Assembly (NCBI RefSeq): GCF_002967715.1
Contig: NZ_PUIA01000074.1
Location: 62,001 to 126,000 of the forward strand
Direction: 5' to 3'
DNA from: Blastopirellula marina
GTDB taxonomy: Bacteria; Planctomycetota; Planctomycetia; Pirellulales; Pirellulaceae
Length of the DNA: 64,000 bases
The notes under the pieces were generated by a model. It made no database searches and had not been told where the DNA came from. It was given only the letters and a program-made list of their open reading frames with translations. Each line of letters opens with the position of its first letter. Within the stretch, counting starts at the first letter, position 1. The position numbers were made by a program, and so were the translations under genes. This document shows, one piece after another, positions 55,562 to 64,000 of this stretch.

Positions 55562-57675
55562 TATTGTGCTTCTCCCAATTCCTGGGTGGGAACGTGCGAC
55601 TTGCGGGCAGCGAGAAACGTTTCAACCGCCAACAGCAACAGCACGGAAACAATCAACCATTTCCAGACCTTCTGGTGATTCTCTAGCTCGCGATCTTGCA
55701 GTTGCCGCAACTCGGCCAGTTCCTGGGACTGCGTGGTGGCCATGCCCAGTGGAATACCGAACTGCTCGAGACGGTCAAGCTCCAACGGAGCCGTGTCGCT
55801 CTCGGCATCGACAATGTTCACCGCGAAGGGAAGGTCTTCATTGCCTTGCCGCAGCACATAAATGCCGGGCTCGGTCGTTTCGTCAAACGTGGTGGCATCT
55901 TCGGGTAATTGTAAGGAAGTTCCGCTGGGTGTTTGAATGGTTTTTTTCCCGGAGGCCGCTGGCAGGGGAACCTTGTCGTTCACAAAATAGGCGTGCGAAG
56001 CCAGCTTTTGGCGATCGGCCAACTCCAGCCAACGCGAAAGAAGGGGAAGGAACTTGGTCGAGAGGGCCAGCTGACTATCTTTGCGGTTCCAGCCGGCACA
56101 CATCACATACAACTGCCCCTGACCGCGCGGCTGCGACCAAACGGCGGGCGTGTCGTCCTCGAAGCGGGCAATCACCTGGGCATTGGACATCTCGCCAAGA
56201 GTAACATGTCGATGCTGCCAGAAGCGGATGGTGGTGAAGTCGTTGTACTTCGCCGCAGCAAACGGGGCGAATAGTGGGTGTTGAAAGTCGATCTGGCCGA
56301 GCATCGCATACGAACCGGTTGCCGGTGCGTCGTTATCATTTTCCGATGACAAGCCTACGTCACCTAGCCAATTGCCCAGTTCCCGTACCATACCGTCGGT
56401 TTGCAGCACGACGATGGCTTGCCCGCCGCGATTTAGGTAGGTGTCGAGCAGTTTTAGTTGGTCTTCGCTGGGTGTTTCGGCGATGATCACCAGGCGGGGG
56501 ATGGTTCCGGCCACGTCGCTCCAGTCGATGGTCGCTTCGTCGCTGATCGTTTCTATTTCCACCTTACGGCTGGCGGTCTCGTCAAACGCGCGACTGAGAT
56601 AAAACAACATGCCTGCGGGATCACTCGCCACATCGGAACCGAAGTACGCAATCTTTACTTCCTCTTGTATTGGCGGCACGACATAGAAGGCGTTGTCGAA
56701 GTCCATGCCGCTGCCATCGCCGCTGAGCTGCAGATGATCGGGACCGAGTGGACCTGGTTCGTAGGGGACATCCAACACCAGGCTTTCGCCAGGGGGAACA
56801 TAAAATGAGACCGGTCGCGAGGCATTTTTGTCGTCGCTTCGCCAAACGACCTGGAACTGATCGACCCCGGAGTTTGCCGTGTTGCGAACACGTACGCGCG
56901 GTACCTGGGCACCCTCGGCGTAATCTTCCTTCGTGTCGACCAGGCGAACGCGTGCGTTGGAGGTGTCTTCCGGAGTGATCGCACGGACGTGGACACGCAC
57001 GGATTCAGGCCATTGGCTGGTTTGTAGCTGGTCGATCAGCGAGCCAGCTTGCATGTCACTGATTAACACGATCTGCAGCTTGGCACTGGTTTGACGAAGA
57101 TCTTCGTCGGCCGAGAGTCGCTCGGCAACGCCGATCAGGGCTGCACCAAGATTACTGGCCGCCCAGGTTGGTGTGACATCCTTCAAACGTGTGCGAACCA
57201 TTTCGCGGCGCTGGCTGCGATCGAGCTGACTGGATTCTTCGGCGGTAACAAGCGGCGTTAGTTGTTGGTCGAAAGCATAAAGCGAGACTTCGTCGGAAGC
57301 TTCCAAGTGGTCGAGAACCTGGTTGGCTTGGTCGAATGCTTGTTGCCAAACGTTACCGCGCCGCATGCTGGCGCTTTGGTCGATTACGATGGCCACGTGG
57401 CGGCGAGGTAGGTCGTCGGGAGAAAGATTGGTCGTCGTGCGGAAGAAAGGACGCATGAACGCGACCGCCAGGAGCAGGATTACCGCCGACCGCAACAGCA
57501 GCAGTAACCATTGATCAAGCCGACTTCGCCGTGTGAGCCGCGGCGGCGATGGCTGTAGGAACATCAGCGAACTGAATTCGTAACGAGCCTTCGGCGTGCG
57601 GCGAATCAAGTGAAACAAGACAGGTGCGGCAATCGCGGCAGCACCCAGCAGGAAGATACCGGAAAGAACGCTCAT
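55561..57675 (-). CDS. batA: BatA/VWA-domain membrane protein
   Basis: This 704-residue protein starts with the BatA N-terminal helix (MSVLSGIFLL, FHLIRRTPKARYEFSSLMFL), a second helix at about 55-75, and a periplasmic VWA domain whose metal-site motif is Asp99-x-Ser101-x-Ser103 (IDQSASM). A long beta-rich region and a GATase-like part (LLDTYLNRGGQAIVVL) lead to a C-terminal helix (WKWLIVSVLLLLAVETFLA). ATG at 57675 overlaps the DUF58 stop by ATGA and is preferred over an upstream start at 57816. In other bacteria BatA acts with MoxR and DUF58 in envelope stress and assembly. Confidence 0.9.
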   Translation of the reverse strand: MSVLSGIFLLGAAAIAAPVLFHLIRRTPKARYEFSSLMFLQPSPPRLTRRSRLDQWLLLLLRSAVILLLAVAFMRPFFRTTTNLSPDDLPRRHVAIVIDQSASMRRGNVWQQAFDQANQVLDHLEASDEVSLYAFDQQLTPLVTAEESSQLDRSQRREMVRTRLKDVTPTWAASNLGAALIGVAERLSADEDLRQTSAKLQIVLISDMQAGSLIDQLQTSQWPESVRVHVRAITPEDTSNARVRLVDTKEDYAEGAQVPRVRVRNTANSGVDQFQVVWRSDDKNASRPVSFYVPPGESLVLDVPYEPGPLGPDHLQLSGDGSGMDFDNAFYVVPPIQEEVKIAYFGSDVASDPAGMLFYLSRAFDETASRKVEIETISDEATIDWSDVAGTIPRLVIIAETPSEDQLKLLDTYLNRGGQAIVVLQTDGMVRELGNWLGDVGLSSENDNDAPATGSYAMLGQIDFQHPLFAPFAAAKYNDFTTIRFWQHRHVTLGEMSNAQVIARFEDDTPAVWSQPRGQGQLYVMCAGWNRKDSQLALSTKFLPLLSRWLELADRQKLASHAYFVNDKVPLPAASGKKTIQTPSGTSLQLPEDATTFDETTEPGIYVLRQGNEDLPFAVNIVDAESDTAPLELDRLEQFGIPLGMATTQSQELAELRQLQDRELENHQKVWKWLIVSVLLLLAVETFLAARKSHVPTQELGEAQ

Positions 57676-58661
57676 GCGGGGCTCCCGGAACGAGAACCAC
57701 GTTGCCGCACGGCCGAGCGTCCACGCTTCAAGCGATCGGCCAGGAAATCGAACAAGATCAATTCCAGAGAACGATCGATCGAGACCTGGTGGAGTTCCAC
57801 ACCCAAGTTCTGGCAAATCGTCTGCAGCGACTGGGAGTGCTCGCGGAACTGTTCGAGATACTTCTGCCGGGCCTGGTCGGGATCGATGAAGAGATTCTTT
57901 CCCGTCTCCACATCGTGAAACATGGCAGGCTGATCAAACTGGAAGTCAAGCTCGCGCGGGTCGAGCACACGGAGAATGACGACTTCGTGTCCGCGTGCGC
58001 GGAGGAAACCAAGTTGCTTATTGAGCGAACCGATCGGCGTGAGAAGGTCGGATATGAGAATGACGAGCCCTCGCTTCACGACGGTGGCAGCGATTTGTTC
58101 AAGTGGCTTTTCGATATCGGTCGCGGAGCCAGGTTCGGCGCGTTCCAAGCTCATCATGATCTGATGGACATGCCCGGGGCGAAACCGCGCGGGAATGCGA
58201 TCGGTGATCGCTTCGTCAAATGTCATCAGGCCGACGGCGTCGCGCTGTAGTGATAGGAAATGGGCAACGGTAGCTGCCGCTGTCTTGGCATAGTCGGCTT
58301 TACTGTAGCCGAGCGTCCCGAAGCCCATCGAACGGCTCAGATCAACCAGCAGATAGCAGCGCAGGTTGGTCTCGTCTTCGAAGCACTTAATAAAGTAGCG
58401 ATCGGAGCGGCCGTATAGCTTCCAGTCGAGGAAGCGGGTATCGTCGCCGGGGGAATACTGGCGGTATTCGGTGAACTCGACCGAGAAGCCGTGATACGGC
58501 GAGCGGTGCAGGCCGGTCAGAAATCCTTCGACGACGGCGCGAGCCCGCAATTCCAGGTTCTTGATGCGCATGAGCGAACCGGGATCGATCAGCGATGCCG
58601 GTCCCTTTGTGCGGGTGGCACTGGTGGCGGTTGTCGATGACTGGCTCGCAGGGATGCTCAT
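57672..58661 (-). CDS. DUF58 domain protein
   Basis: This 329-residue cytosolic protein has the DUF58 core: EFTEYRQYSPGDDTRFLDWK and DETNLRCYLLVDLSRSMGFG, with a VWA-like metal motif Asp107-x-Ser109-x-Ser111. Unlike many DUF58 proteins it has no membrane segments before the core. It sits between moxR and batA with four-base ATGA overlaps on both sides, the standard order. DUF58 is thought to be the partner of the MoxR ATPase in remodelling or metal insertion. Confidence 0.95.
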   Translation of the reverse strand: MSIPASQSSTTATSATRTKGPASLIDPGSLMRIKNLELRARAVVEGFLTGLHRSPYHGFSVEFTEYRQYSPGDDTRFLDWKLYGRSDRYFIKCFEDETNLRCYLLVDLSRSMGFGTLGYSKADYAKTAAATVAHFLSLQRDAVGLMTFDEAITDRIPARFRPGHVHQIMMSLERAEPGSATDIEKPLEQIAATVVKRGLVILISDLLTPIGSLNKQLGFLRARGHEVVILRVLDPRELDFQFDQPAMFHDVETGKNLFIDPDQARQKYLEQFREHSQSLQTICQNLGVELHQVSIDRSLELILFDFLADRLKRGRSAVRQRGSRSGSPA

Positions 58662-59674
58662 CGCGCCCCCGGCACTGGTACGGCGGCAAGTAACTGATCG
58701 ATCACCTTTTCAACCGTGATCCCTTCTGCTTCGGCGCGATAACCGACCAAAATACGGTGACGCAGTGTCACGTGGGCGAGGGCCTTGATGTCGTCGGCGG
58801 TGACGTGGGTTCTTCCCAGGAGTAAGGCCCGGGCCTTGGCACCAAGGACGAGATATTGCGCCCCACGAATCCCGGCACCCCACATGACCCACTGGTTGAT
58901 GAAGTCAGGCGTCGAGGGGCGTCTAGGGCGAGAAGCATCGGCCAGACGGACCGCGTAGCGGACCAGGTTTTCCGCGATGGGGACCTTTCGAACGACATCG
59001 TGGAAGCGGAGGACGTCTTCGCCGGAGAACAACGGACTGATAGGTTCCGGCTTGCGGGAAGTCGTTTGATTGACGACGGCTACCTCGTCATCTTCGGGGA
59101 GGTAGTCCATCCAGATGTTGAACATGAACCGGTCGAGTTGGGCCTCCGGCAAGGGATAGGTCCCTTCCATTTCGATCGGGTTTTGCGTGGCGAGCACGAA
59201 GAAAGGTTCTTCCAATGCGTAGCGCACGCCAGCCGCGGTGACCTGGTGCTCTTGCATGGCTTCCAGCAGAGCGGCTTGGGTTTTGGGGGGCGTACGGTTG
59301 ATTTCGTCGGCCAAGATCACATTGGCAAAAATCGGGCCTTTGGCGAACTGCAACTTGCGGCGGCCTTCCTCGGTCTCTTCCAGGATCTCGGTACCGGTGA
59401 TGTCGGCAGGCATCAGGTCGGGGGTGAACTGAATCCGGCGGAACTCGAGGTCAAAGATCTTCGAGATCGAATTGACGAGCAAAGTTTTCGCCAGGCCGGG
59501 CGCGCCGGTGATCAAGCAGTGCCCGCCAGCGAAGAGGCACAACAGCAACTGCTCGACGACTTCCTGCTGGCCAATGACTGTCTTGGATAGCTCGGCTAGG
59601 ATTTTTTCGCGACCAATGCGGATTTGCTCGACAGCTTGTTGTTCGAAGTCCTGGTCTTCAATCTCAATGCTCAC
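58658..59674 (-). CDS. moxR: MoxR-family AAA+ ATPase
   Basis: This 338-residue chaperone-like AAA+ ATPase has Walker A GAPGLAKT (57-64), Walker B VILADEINRTPP with Asp123-Glu124, the MoxR signature TQAALLEAMQE, sensor I (LATQNPIEMEGTYPLPEAQ) and a lid domain near the C-terminus. It probably assembles as a hexamer and works with the DUF58/VWA proteins encoded next. The ATG lies 64 nt after the stop of the DUF4159 gene, the largest gap in the operon, where a promoter or processing site could exist. Confidence 0.97.
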   Translation of the reverse strand: MSIEIEDQDFEQQAVEQIRIGREKILAELSKTVIGQQEVVEQLLLCLFAGGHCLITGAPGLAKTLLVNSISKIFDLEFRRIQFTPDLMPADITGTEILEETEEGRRKLQFAKGPIFANVILADEINRTPPKTQAALLEAMQEHQVTAAGVRYALEEPFFVLATQNPIEMEGTYPLPEAQLDRFMFNIWMDYLPEDDEVAVVNQTTSRKPEPISPLFSGEDVLRFHDVVRKVPIAENLVRYAVRLADASRPRRPSTPDFINQWVMWGAGIRGAQYLVLGAKARALLLGRTHVTADDIKALAHVTLRHRILVGYRAEAEGITVEKVIDQLLAAVPVPGAR

Positions 59675-59738
59675 GATCGTATGACTTTCTGGTGGGATGA
59701 ACGGACGAGGGCTCGTGGCGAAGCACGTTGCAGGAAGG

Positions 59739-60569
59739 TTAATGGGTCATGGCGTAGGTGATGATGTTGATCCCCAGGGGATAAGCGAAGCGTTCGGAAT
59801 ATTGCTTGAAGTAGGTTGGATCGACCCCTTCTTCTTCCCAGCCGTCTCCCAGGTCGGTGTTATGACAAATGACGACCATCATCCGTCCTTTGTCGTCGAA
59901 GATGCCTTTGTAGTGCGGCTCGTCGGCGTCCCAGCGTTCGGTTTCGCTGCCACGCATCCAGGTACCGATACTGACGATCATCGGCTTCTCAGCCAGGTCG
60001 TATACCAGGTGGAAGATATCGTGCTCCAGCGGAAGCTCTTCCGGTTCGCGATCAGGAAAGACGCGTTTGATGTTGTGATAGAAGGTTTGCCACTCTTCCT
60101 CGCCCCAAAAATCGTCGACCATCAAAAAGCCGCCGTTATGCAGGTAGTTACGCAGTCCGACAACTTCCCCTTCGGTGAGATTCATCTGCCCCGGTTCGAC
60201 GATGTAGAGGAATGGGTAGTCAGAGAGGTTATCGTCGGTCAATTCGACGATGACACTCTCGGGGTGAACCTCCATCGAGGTCAACTCACGCAGGCGATGT
60301 GGCAGGTTCAAGTCACTTTCAGGGAAGTCGGTCGCCCATTTGTCGCGCCAGCCGTACGAGGTGTATTTCACGCGAGCAAAGCGGAACGCATCGTGCTCGA
60401 ACTTCTCGTCGATCTCCCAATCGTTCTTAGCGCCACTTGTTGGGGAAGAGTTGCCCCGAAAACGTCCCCGCGATCGAAAGCCGTCCTGAAACTGTGCCCA
60501 GACCACGCCGCCCAAGAGCGTGATCGTGAGGAAAAGGCAAAGCATGCGGACCGGTTTCGATTTCATCAT
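59739..60569 (-). CDS. DUF4159 domain protein
   Basis: This 276-residue exported protein has a signal or anchor helix (MLCLFLTITLLGGVVWA) and the DUF4159 domain: PFLYIVEPGQMNLTEGEV, YLHNGGFLMVDDFWGEEEW and PLEHDIFHLVYD. The fold is GATase/flavodoxin-like, with no catalytic Cys. The family is regularly encoded with MoxR-DUF58-BatA. It overlaps the TPR gene by ATGA and precedes moxR by 64 nt. Function is not established. Confidence 0.92.
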   Translation of the reverse strand: MMKSKPVRMLCLFLTITLLGGVVWAQFQDGFRSRGRFRGNSSPTSGAKNDWEIDEKFEHDAFRFARVKYTSYGWRDKWATDFPESDLNLPHRLRELTSMEVHPESVIVELTDDNLSDYPFLYIVEPGQMNLTEGEVVGLRNYLHNGGFLMVDDFWGEEEWQTFYHNIKRVFPDREPEELPLEHDIFHLVYDLAEKPMIVSIGTWMRGSETERWDADEPHYKGIFDDKGRMMVVICHNTDLGDGWEEEGVDPTYFKQYSERFAYPLGINIITYAMTH

Positions 60570-63145
60570 CTCTCGGTGTCATCCTTGGCGGGCGAGGGCT
60601 GGTCTGGCTCGGGGGCACGCTTCTCGGTGAGGGTCAGAAGCAGTTGCAGTGCGTCTCGATAACGGGGGGCTTCTTCTAATGCCAACAGGACGTGACGCAG
60701 TGCTTTCTCGTCTTGCTCGGTTTCGTGCAGTCGCAGGGCGAGGCGAAAATGGATGTCGGCGGGATCGTAGGGATCTAAGCTGGAAAGCGTCGATAGTCCC
60801 TCGATCGCGACCGGTCCATCATCCAGTTGCTCTCCGGCTTTGGCCAACAAGAGATAGGGCTCCTGAATAAGTGGATTGACGGCCCGAATTCGCCGAGCAT
60901 TCACGACAACCGCATCCCAGCGGCCTGCGTCGGCGTGCACTTCGGCCAATCTCTGATACACTTCGATCGCGTCGGCGCGCAGCTCCGCCAGTTGTTCTAA
61001 CACCGCCAGTTCTTGTTGGGTTTCGCCCAATTCTTTCAAAATCTGAGCCTTCATCGCCAACGGACTCCCGTCCCCGGCATAGTCGGGGGCTAATTCCAGG
61101 AGCTTGTCGATGGGCTTGAGGGCTTCGGTGTACTTCTTCTCGCGGATCAGTGCTGCCGCATACTGCTGTAGCCCGGGGAAGCTATTGGGGTGATCTTCCA
61201 GCCAAGCCTGAAGTTCGTCGACACGGGGCGCAGGCAGGTCTTCACTGCTGAAATCGGCATCCGGTGCGAAGGCCATGGCGCGATCATGAATAAACTTCTG
61301 GAAGCCAGCATCAACGACATCCAAGGGAGCCGCATGCCGGGCAATCGCGTCGTTGATCTGTAGCCCTTTGCCGAGTTCGTCGAGGATCGACCTAAGGGCT
61401 TCGATGCCAAACTGGTCGACGAGAAACTCGACCACGAGGGCCGACTCGTAATAGGCAAACATCAGATGCTGTGAACTGGGGGGACTAAGGAACGCGCCAC
61501 TGAGCTTGCTGACCGGCGTGAGATCGTCTCCCAGAATCATTTCCCGGTAAGCAGGCGAGATCGATTGGCCCCAGGATGGGTCACGCAGGGTCTCTTCATA
61601 GACCGAGATTCCCTCGCTGAGCCACCGGGGCATCTTGTTGTGGGTTTTGTTCAGCGTGACAACGTGACAGAACTCGTGCCACAGCACGGCTTCCCAGTTC
61701 GATGGGTTTTCGCCTTGCGACGCTGGCGAATTCATGGTGATCACATTGCCGAAGCAAACCCCCAGGAAGCCTGCTCCGCCGGGAAGGCCGAACGTGCGGA
61801 TGGCGAAGTCTTGCTGCTTGGGGAAGATTTCGATCGCGATTGGTTCGTTCAACTCGATATCGTACTTCTCGCACAAAACATTCTTGGCTTCGCGTAATAG
61901 TTCCAGAACCCGGTCACCATAGATGGCGGCTTCCTGGGCATCCATGCGAACGATGAAGCCGTCGCTTTCAAGCGTGCGAAACTTGGCCATGTGCTCTTGC
62001 AGCGTCGACAGGTTGTGAGCGACGACATTGTAGTTGTCGGCCTCGAACACCTCTTCGGCCAGCTTCCAGCCTTGCTCTTCTTTGCCCAGCCGCAGCAGAT
62101 CGTTGGAGAGTTCCATCTTGGCGGGTAAGTAGTCGCTATCGAACTGGAGGGCCTGACGCTGGGCGGCGGCGGCTTCGGCGAAGCGATACTTGCGGGCCAG
62201 GTGCTTGCCGATTAGGTAGTCGACTTCGGGGTTGTCTTTCCAGTGAGCCAATGCCTTCTCGCGACACTCTTTTTCGCGATCGTTGTCGCTGGCCAGGTGG
62301 GCCAGGACGGCGCGGATAGCCCAGGCATTGGGTTCATGCGGATTGATCTCCAGCACCTTCCCCAGCAGCTTTTCGGTTTCGTCGTAGCGCTCGGCCGATA
62401 GATGACTTTCGGCAACCATCAGCAGACCAGGGATAAGGTTGGGATTGATCTTGAGAGCCTCTTGGAGGTACGCCTCGGCCTTTTCGGAATCGCTCGGTTC
62501 AAATGAGCGAGCCAGGCCGTACAAGACCCGTGGGTTTGTTTCGTCGACTTTCAAGGCAACCTGAAAATCTTCGGCGGCGAGCGCGTAGTCGTTCTTAGAT
62601 AGGGCCAGTTCGGCGGCGGCGATATAACCGTTGGGAAGGCCAGGGGCACGCTGCTGAATTGGCTTGTAAAGATCGATGCGGATACGCTTGGGATCGGCAC
62701 CGATCTCGAGGAAGAACTTACCGATCACGATCGAAGTTTCCAAGTCGCGATAGATACCGCTGGTACGTTCCAATTGTCCACCAAGCTGGGCGAGCACTTC
62801 TTTGGCCTCTTTCGATTGCCCATTGAATCGGAGGACGTCACGCTCTAGCCACAGCAGCCGCAAGTTTGTTGGGGCGATCTTCTTGGCGTCGTCGATCGTC
62901 TTGGCGGCATCGGCATATCGGCCAAGTGTTAGTTCACTTTCGGTCTTCAGAACATACCAGTCGATGAACGTGCGACCCCCTGCGATCTCGGTGGCGGCGA
63001 CTTCAATGCACTTGGCATATTCGCCGGTGCGAAACATGTCCTTCGCTTCCGACAGGGTCTCGGCCTGGGCACTGGATAGTGCGAATAGAAATCCCAGCGT
63101 AGCGAGGAGACTCGCCAGCGAGTACGTACGCATCGAAAGACGCAT
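60566..63145 (-). CDS. TPR protein with a gluzincin-type HExxH peptidase-like domain
   Basis: About 859 residues, exported (signal near 5-30, ASLLATLGFLFALSSAQA). An N-terminal array of TPR-like repeats spans roughly 35-370 and another 640-850. Between them is a peptidase-MA-like domain with HEFCH at about 486-490 (LWHEFCHVVTLNK) and a Glu about 20 residues on in RWLSEGISVYEE, the arrangement of gluzincin zinc peptidases. The substrate is unknown. ATG at 63145 is chosen; a TTG at 63172 and ATG at 63133 are alternatives. It is the first gene of the operon that runs to 48662. Confidence 0.88.
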   Translation of the reverse strand: MRLSMRTYSLASLLATLGFLFALSSAQAETLSEAKDMFRTGEYAKCIEVAATEIAGGRTFIDWYVLKTESELTLGRYADAAKTIDDAKKIAPTNLRLLWLERDVLRFNGQSKEAKEVLAQLGGQLERTSGIYRDLETSIVIGKFFLEIGADPKRIRIDLYKPIQQRAPGLPNGYIAAAELALSKNDYALAAEDFQVALKVDETNPRVLYGLARSFEPSDSEKAEAYLQEALKINPNLIPGLLMVAESHLSAERYDETEKLLGKVLEINPHEPNAWAIRAVLAHLASDNDREKECREKALAHWKDNPEVDYLIGKHLARKYRFAEAAAAQRQALQFDSDYLPAKMELSNDLLRLGKEEQGWKLAEEVFEADNYNVVAHNLSTLQEHMAKFRTLESDGFIVRMDAQEAAIYGDRVLELLREAKNVLCEKYDIELNEPIAIEIFPKQQDFAIRTFGLPGGAGFLGVCFGNVITMNSPASQGENPSNWEAVLWHEFCHVVTLNKTHNKMPRWLSEGISVYEETLRDPSWGQSISPAYREMILGDDLTPVSKLSGAFLSPPSSQHLMFAYYESALVVEFLVDQFGIEALRSILDELGKGLQINDAIARHAAPLDVVDAGFQKFIHDRAMAFAPDADFSSEDLPAPRVDELQAWLEDHPNSFPGLQQYAAALIREKKYTEALKPIDKLLELAPDYAGDGSPLAMKAQILKELGETQQELAVLEQLAELRADAIEVYQRLAEVHADAGRWDAVVVNARRIRAVNPLIQEPYLLLAKAGEQLDDGPVAIEGLSTLSSLDPYDPADIHFRLALRLHETEQDEKALRHVLLALEEAPRYRDALQLLLTLTEKRAPEPDQPSPAKDDTER

Positions 63146-63413
63146 CAGCCAACTGCATGGGACATTACGCAAAGCCGGATACTCCGAACCAAGATGACGA
63201 ACCGCTGACGCTATTTTAGGGTTCTGGCTTCTTAGTCAACAAGAATTCGTCCTTATTGCGGACGAGCCCTTCCACTAAGGGGGGATGTACCGTCAGGGCA
63301 GAACGGCGTTATGCAACAAGTTGTAAAGACAGGCAAAGGGGCGAGACTAGTCACCCCAGTTGCCAATGTCGCATGGTTTCTGAAAGAAAATAGTAAGCGG
63401 CGCGATCGCGTGC

Positions 63414-64000
63414 TTAGCGGGTCGGGTCGATGATGACCTTCATCGCGCCTGGCTCGCCCGAGTAGAGCCGAGCAAACCAATCGACTCCTTCTTCCAGGGA
63501 AGCGGTGGCCGTGATCATGTCGTCGACACGAATGAGCCCGCGAGACATCAGGTCGATGCACGCAGGGTATTCGCCACTTGATGCACACGATCCGTAAACA
63601 GACAGCTCGCGCGTTACCACGGCTTGCAGCGGAAACTCGACGTTCGGGGCCAGGTTGCCTACCAACACAATCGAGCCACCCTTCTTAGCGCAACCGATGG
63701 CTGTTTTGATGGTAGGCGTTGCCCCGACGACTTCCAGGACGACATCCGCACCGCGGCCGCCGGTCAGTTCGCGAACCTTCTGTTCGACGTTCCCTTCGCT
63801 GGCGACGATACCGACGTCGGCACCTAGCTTCTTGGCGACTTCCAGACGATTGGCGTCCAAGTCGACGGCGATTACCTGCGAGCATCCGGCCAGGCGAATG
63901 GCCTGGATGACGAGCAGGCCGATCATGCCGCTACCGACAACCACTGCCGTATCGCCCAGCGTAACTGGGGCCCGGCCGGCGGCGTGAACCGCAACGGATA
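63414..64000 (-). CDS. Zinc-type medium-chain dehydrogenase, 5' end outside window
   Basis: The reading frame is open to the window edge, so only the C-terminal ~195 residues are present. The Rossmann domain begins just inside the edge (APVTLGDTAVVVGSGMIGLL) and continues with VIAVDLDANRLEVAKKLGAD and GADVVLEVVGATPTIKTAIG, as in sorbitol/threonine dehydrogenase-like enzymes. The catalytic-zinc part is not visible. Asp in VIAVDLDANR predicts NAD(H) preference. The substrate is unknown. It lies 270 bp upstream, on the same strand, of the TPR operon but is probably separate. Confidence 0.9.
   Translation of the reverse strand, partial: SVAVHAAGRAPVTLGDTAVVVGSGMIGLLVIQAIRLAGCSQVIAVDLDANRLEVAKKLGADVGIVASEGNVEQKVRELTGGRGADVVLEVVGATPTIKTAIGCAKKGGSIVLVGNLAPNVEFPLQAVVTRELSVYGSCASSGEYPACIDLMSRGLIRVDDMITATASLEEGVDWFARLYSGEPGAMKVIIDPTR

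Overview
The window looks like chromosomal DNA of a planctomycete, most likely of the Pirellulales (Blastopirellula/Bremerella/Rhodopirellula relatives). This is inferred from gene content: a DUF1559 prepilin-like protein with its small lipoprotein partner, a DUF1592/DUF1552 gene pair, a planctomycete-type ECF sigma factor fused by overlap to a FecR-like gene, a secreted sulfatase, cadherin-like surface proteins with an N-terminal LE(G/S)R motif, and a MoxR-DUF58-BatA operon. No tRNA, rRNA, CRISPR array, insertion sequence or phage gene was recognised. Most genes lie on the minus strand.

Layout. (1) 1-8.8 kb, a stress/low-energy island: a candidate structured RNA with its own terminator, a P-type cation ATPase, a zinc alcohol dehydrogenase that has lost its structural-zinc lobe, a PAS-PAS histidine kinase with a NarL-type regulator, CsrA, a BON protein, Hsp20 and a small helical protein. 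(2) 9-17 kb: a hybrid histidine kinase directly downstream of an orphan peptide-type solute-binding protein, a sulfatase, and the DUF1559/lipoprotein pair. (3) 17.8-25.2 kb: a complete tripartite RND efflux system (adaptor, pump, outer-membrane factor) with a histidine-rich adaptor and an enlarged pump, plus a small upstream His/Cys membrane protein.

(4) 25.6-33.5 kb: a six-gene operon, sigma factor > FecR-like > DUF1592 > DUF1552 > small secreted protein > GH36-like glycosidase, with the first five genes chained by overlapping stop/start codons. (5) 33.7-42 kb: mostly single genes, including a cis-3-hydroxy-L-proline dehydratase-like enolase-superfamily enzyme beside a PAS-AraC regulator and an aminopeptidase P, which suggests use of collagen-like or hydroxyproline-containing peptides. 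(6) 42-48.4 kb: an outer-membrane protein and two large surface proteins with repeats.

(7) 48.7-63.1 kb: an eight-gene operon transcribed leftwards: TPR protein with a HExxH site > DUF4159 > MoxR > DUF58 > BatA/VWA > giant coiled-coil membrane protein with a Gln-Pro repeat > VWA/GATase-like membrane protein > caspase-like protease with two EF-hand-like loops. The last gene is the most interesting item in the window: a predicted calcium-binding caspase-fold protease placed at the end of a MoxR/VWA operon. (8) The right edge holds the 3' part of a zinc-type dehydrogenase.

Start codons were chosen from ribosome-binding sites, overlaps and family length. Hairpin coordinates were counted by eye and may be off by one base. 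All functional assignments come from motifs and remembered family features, not from searches.
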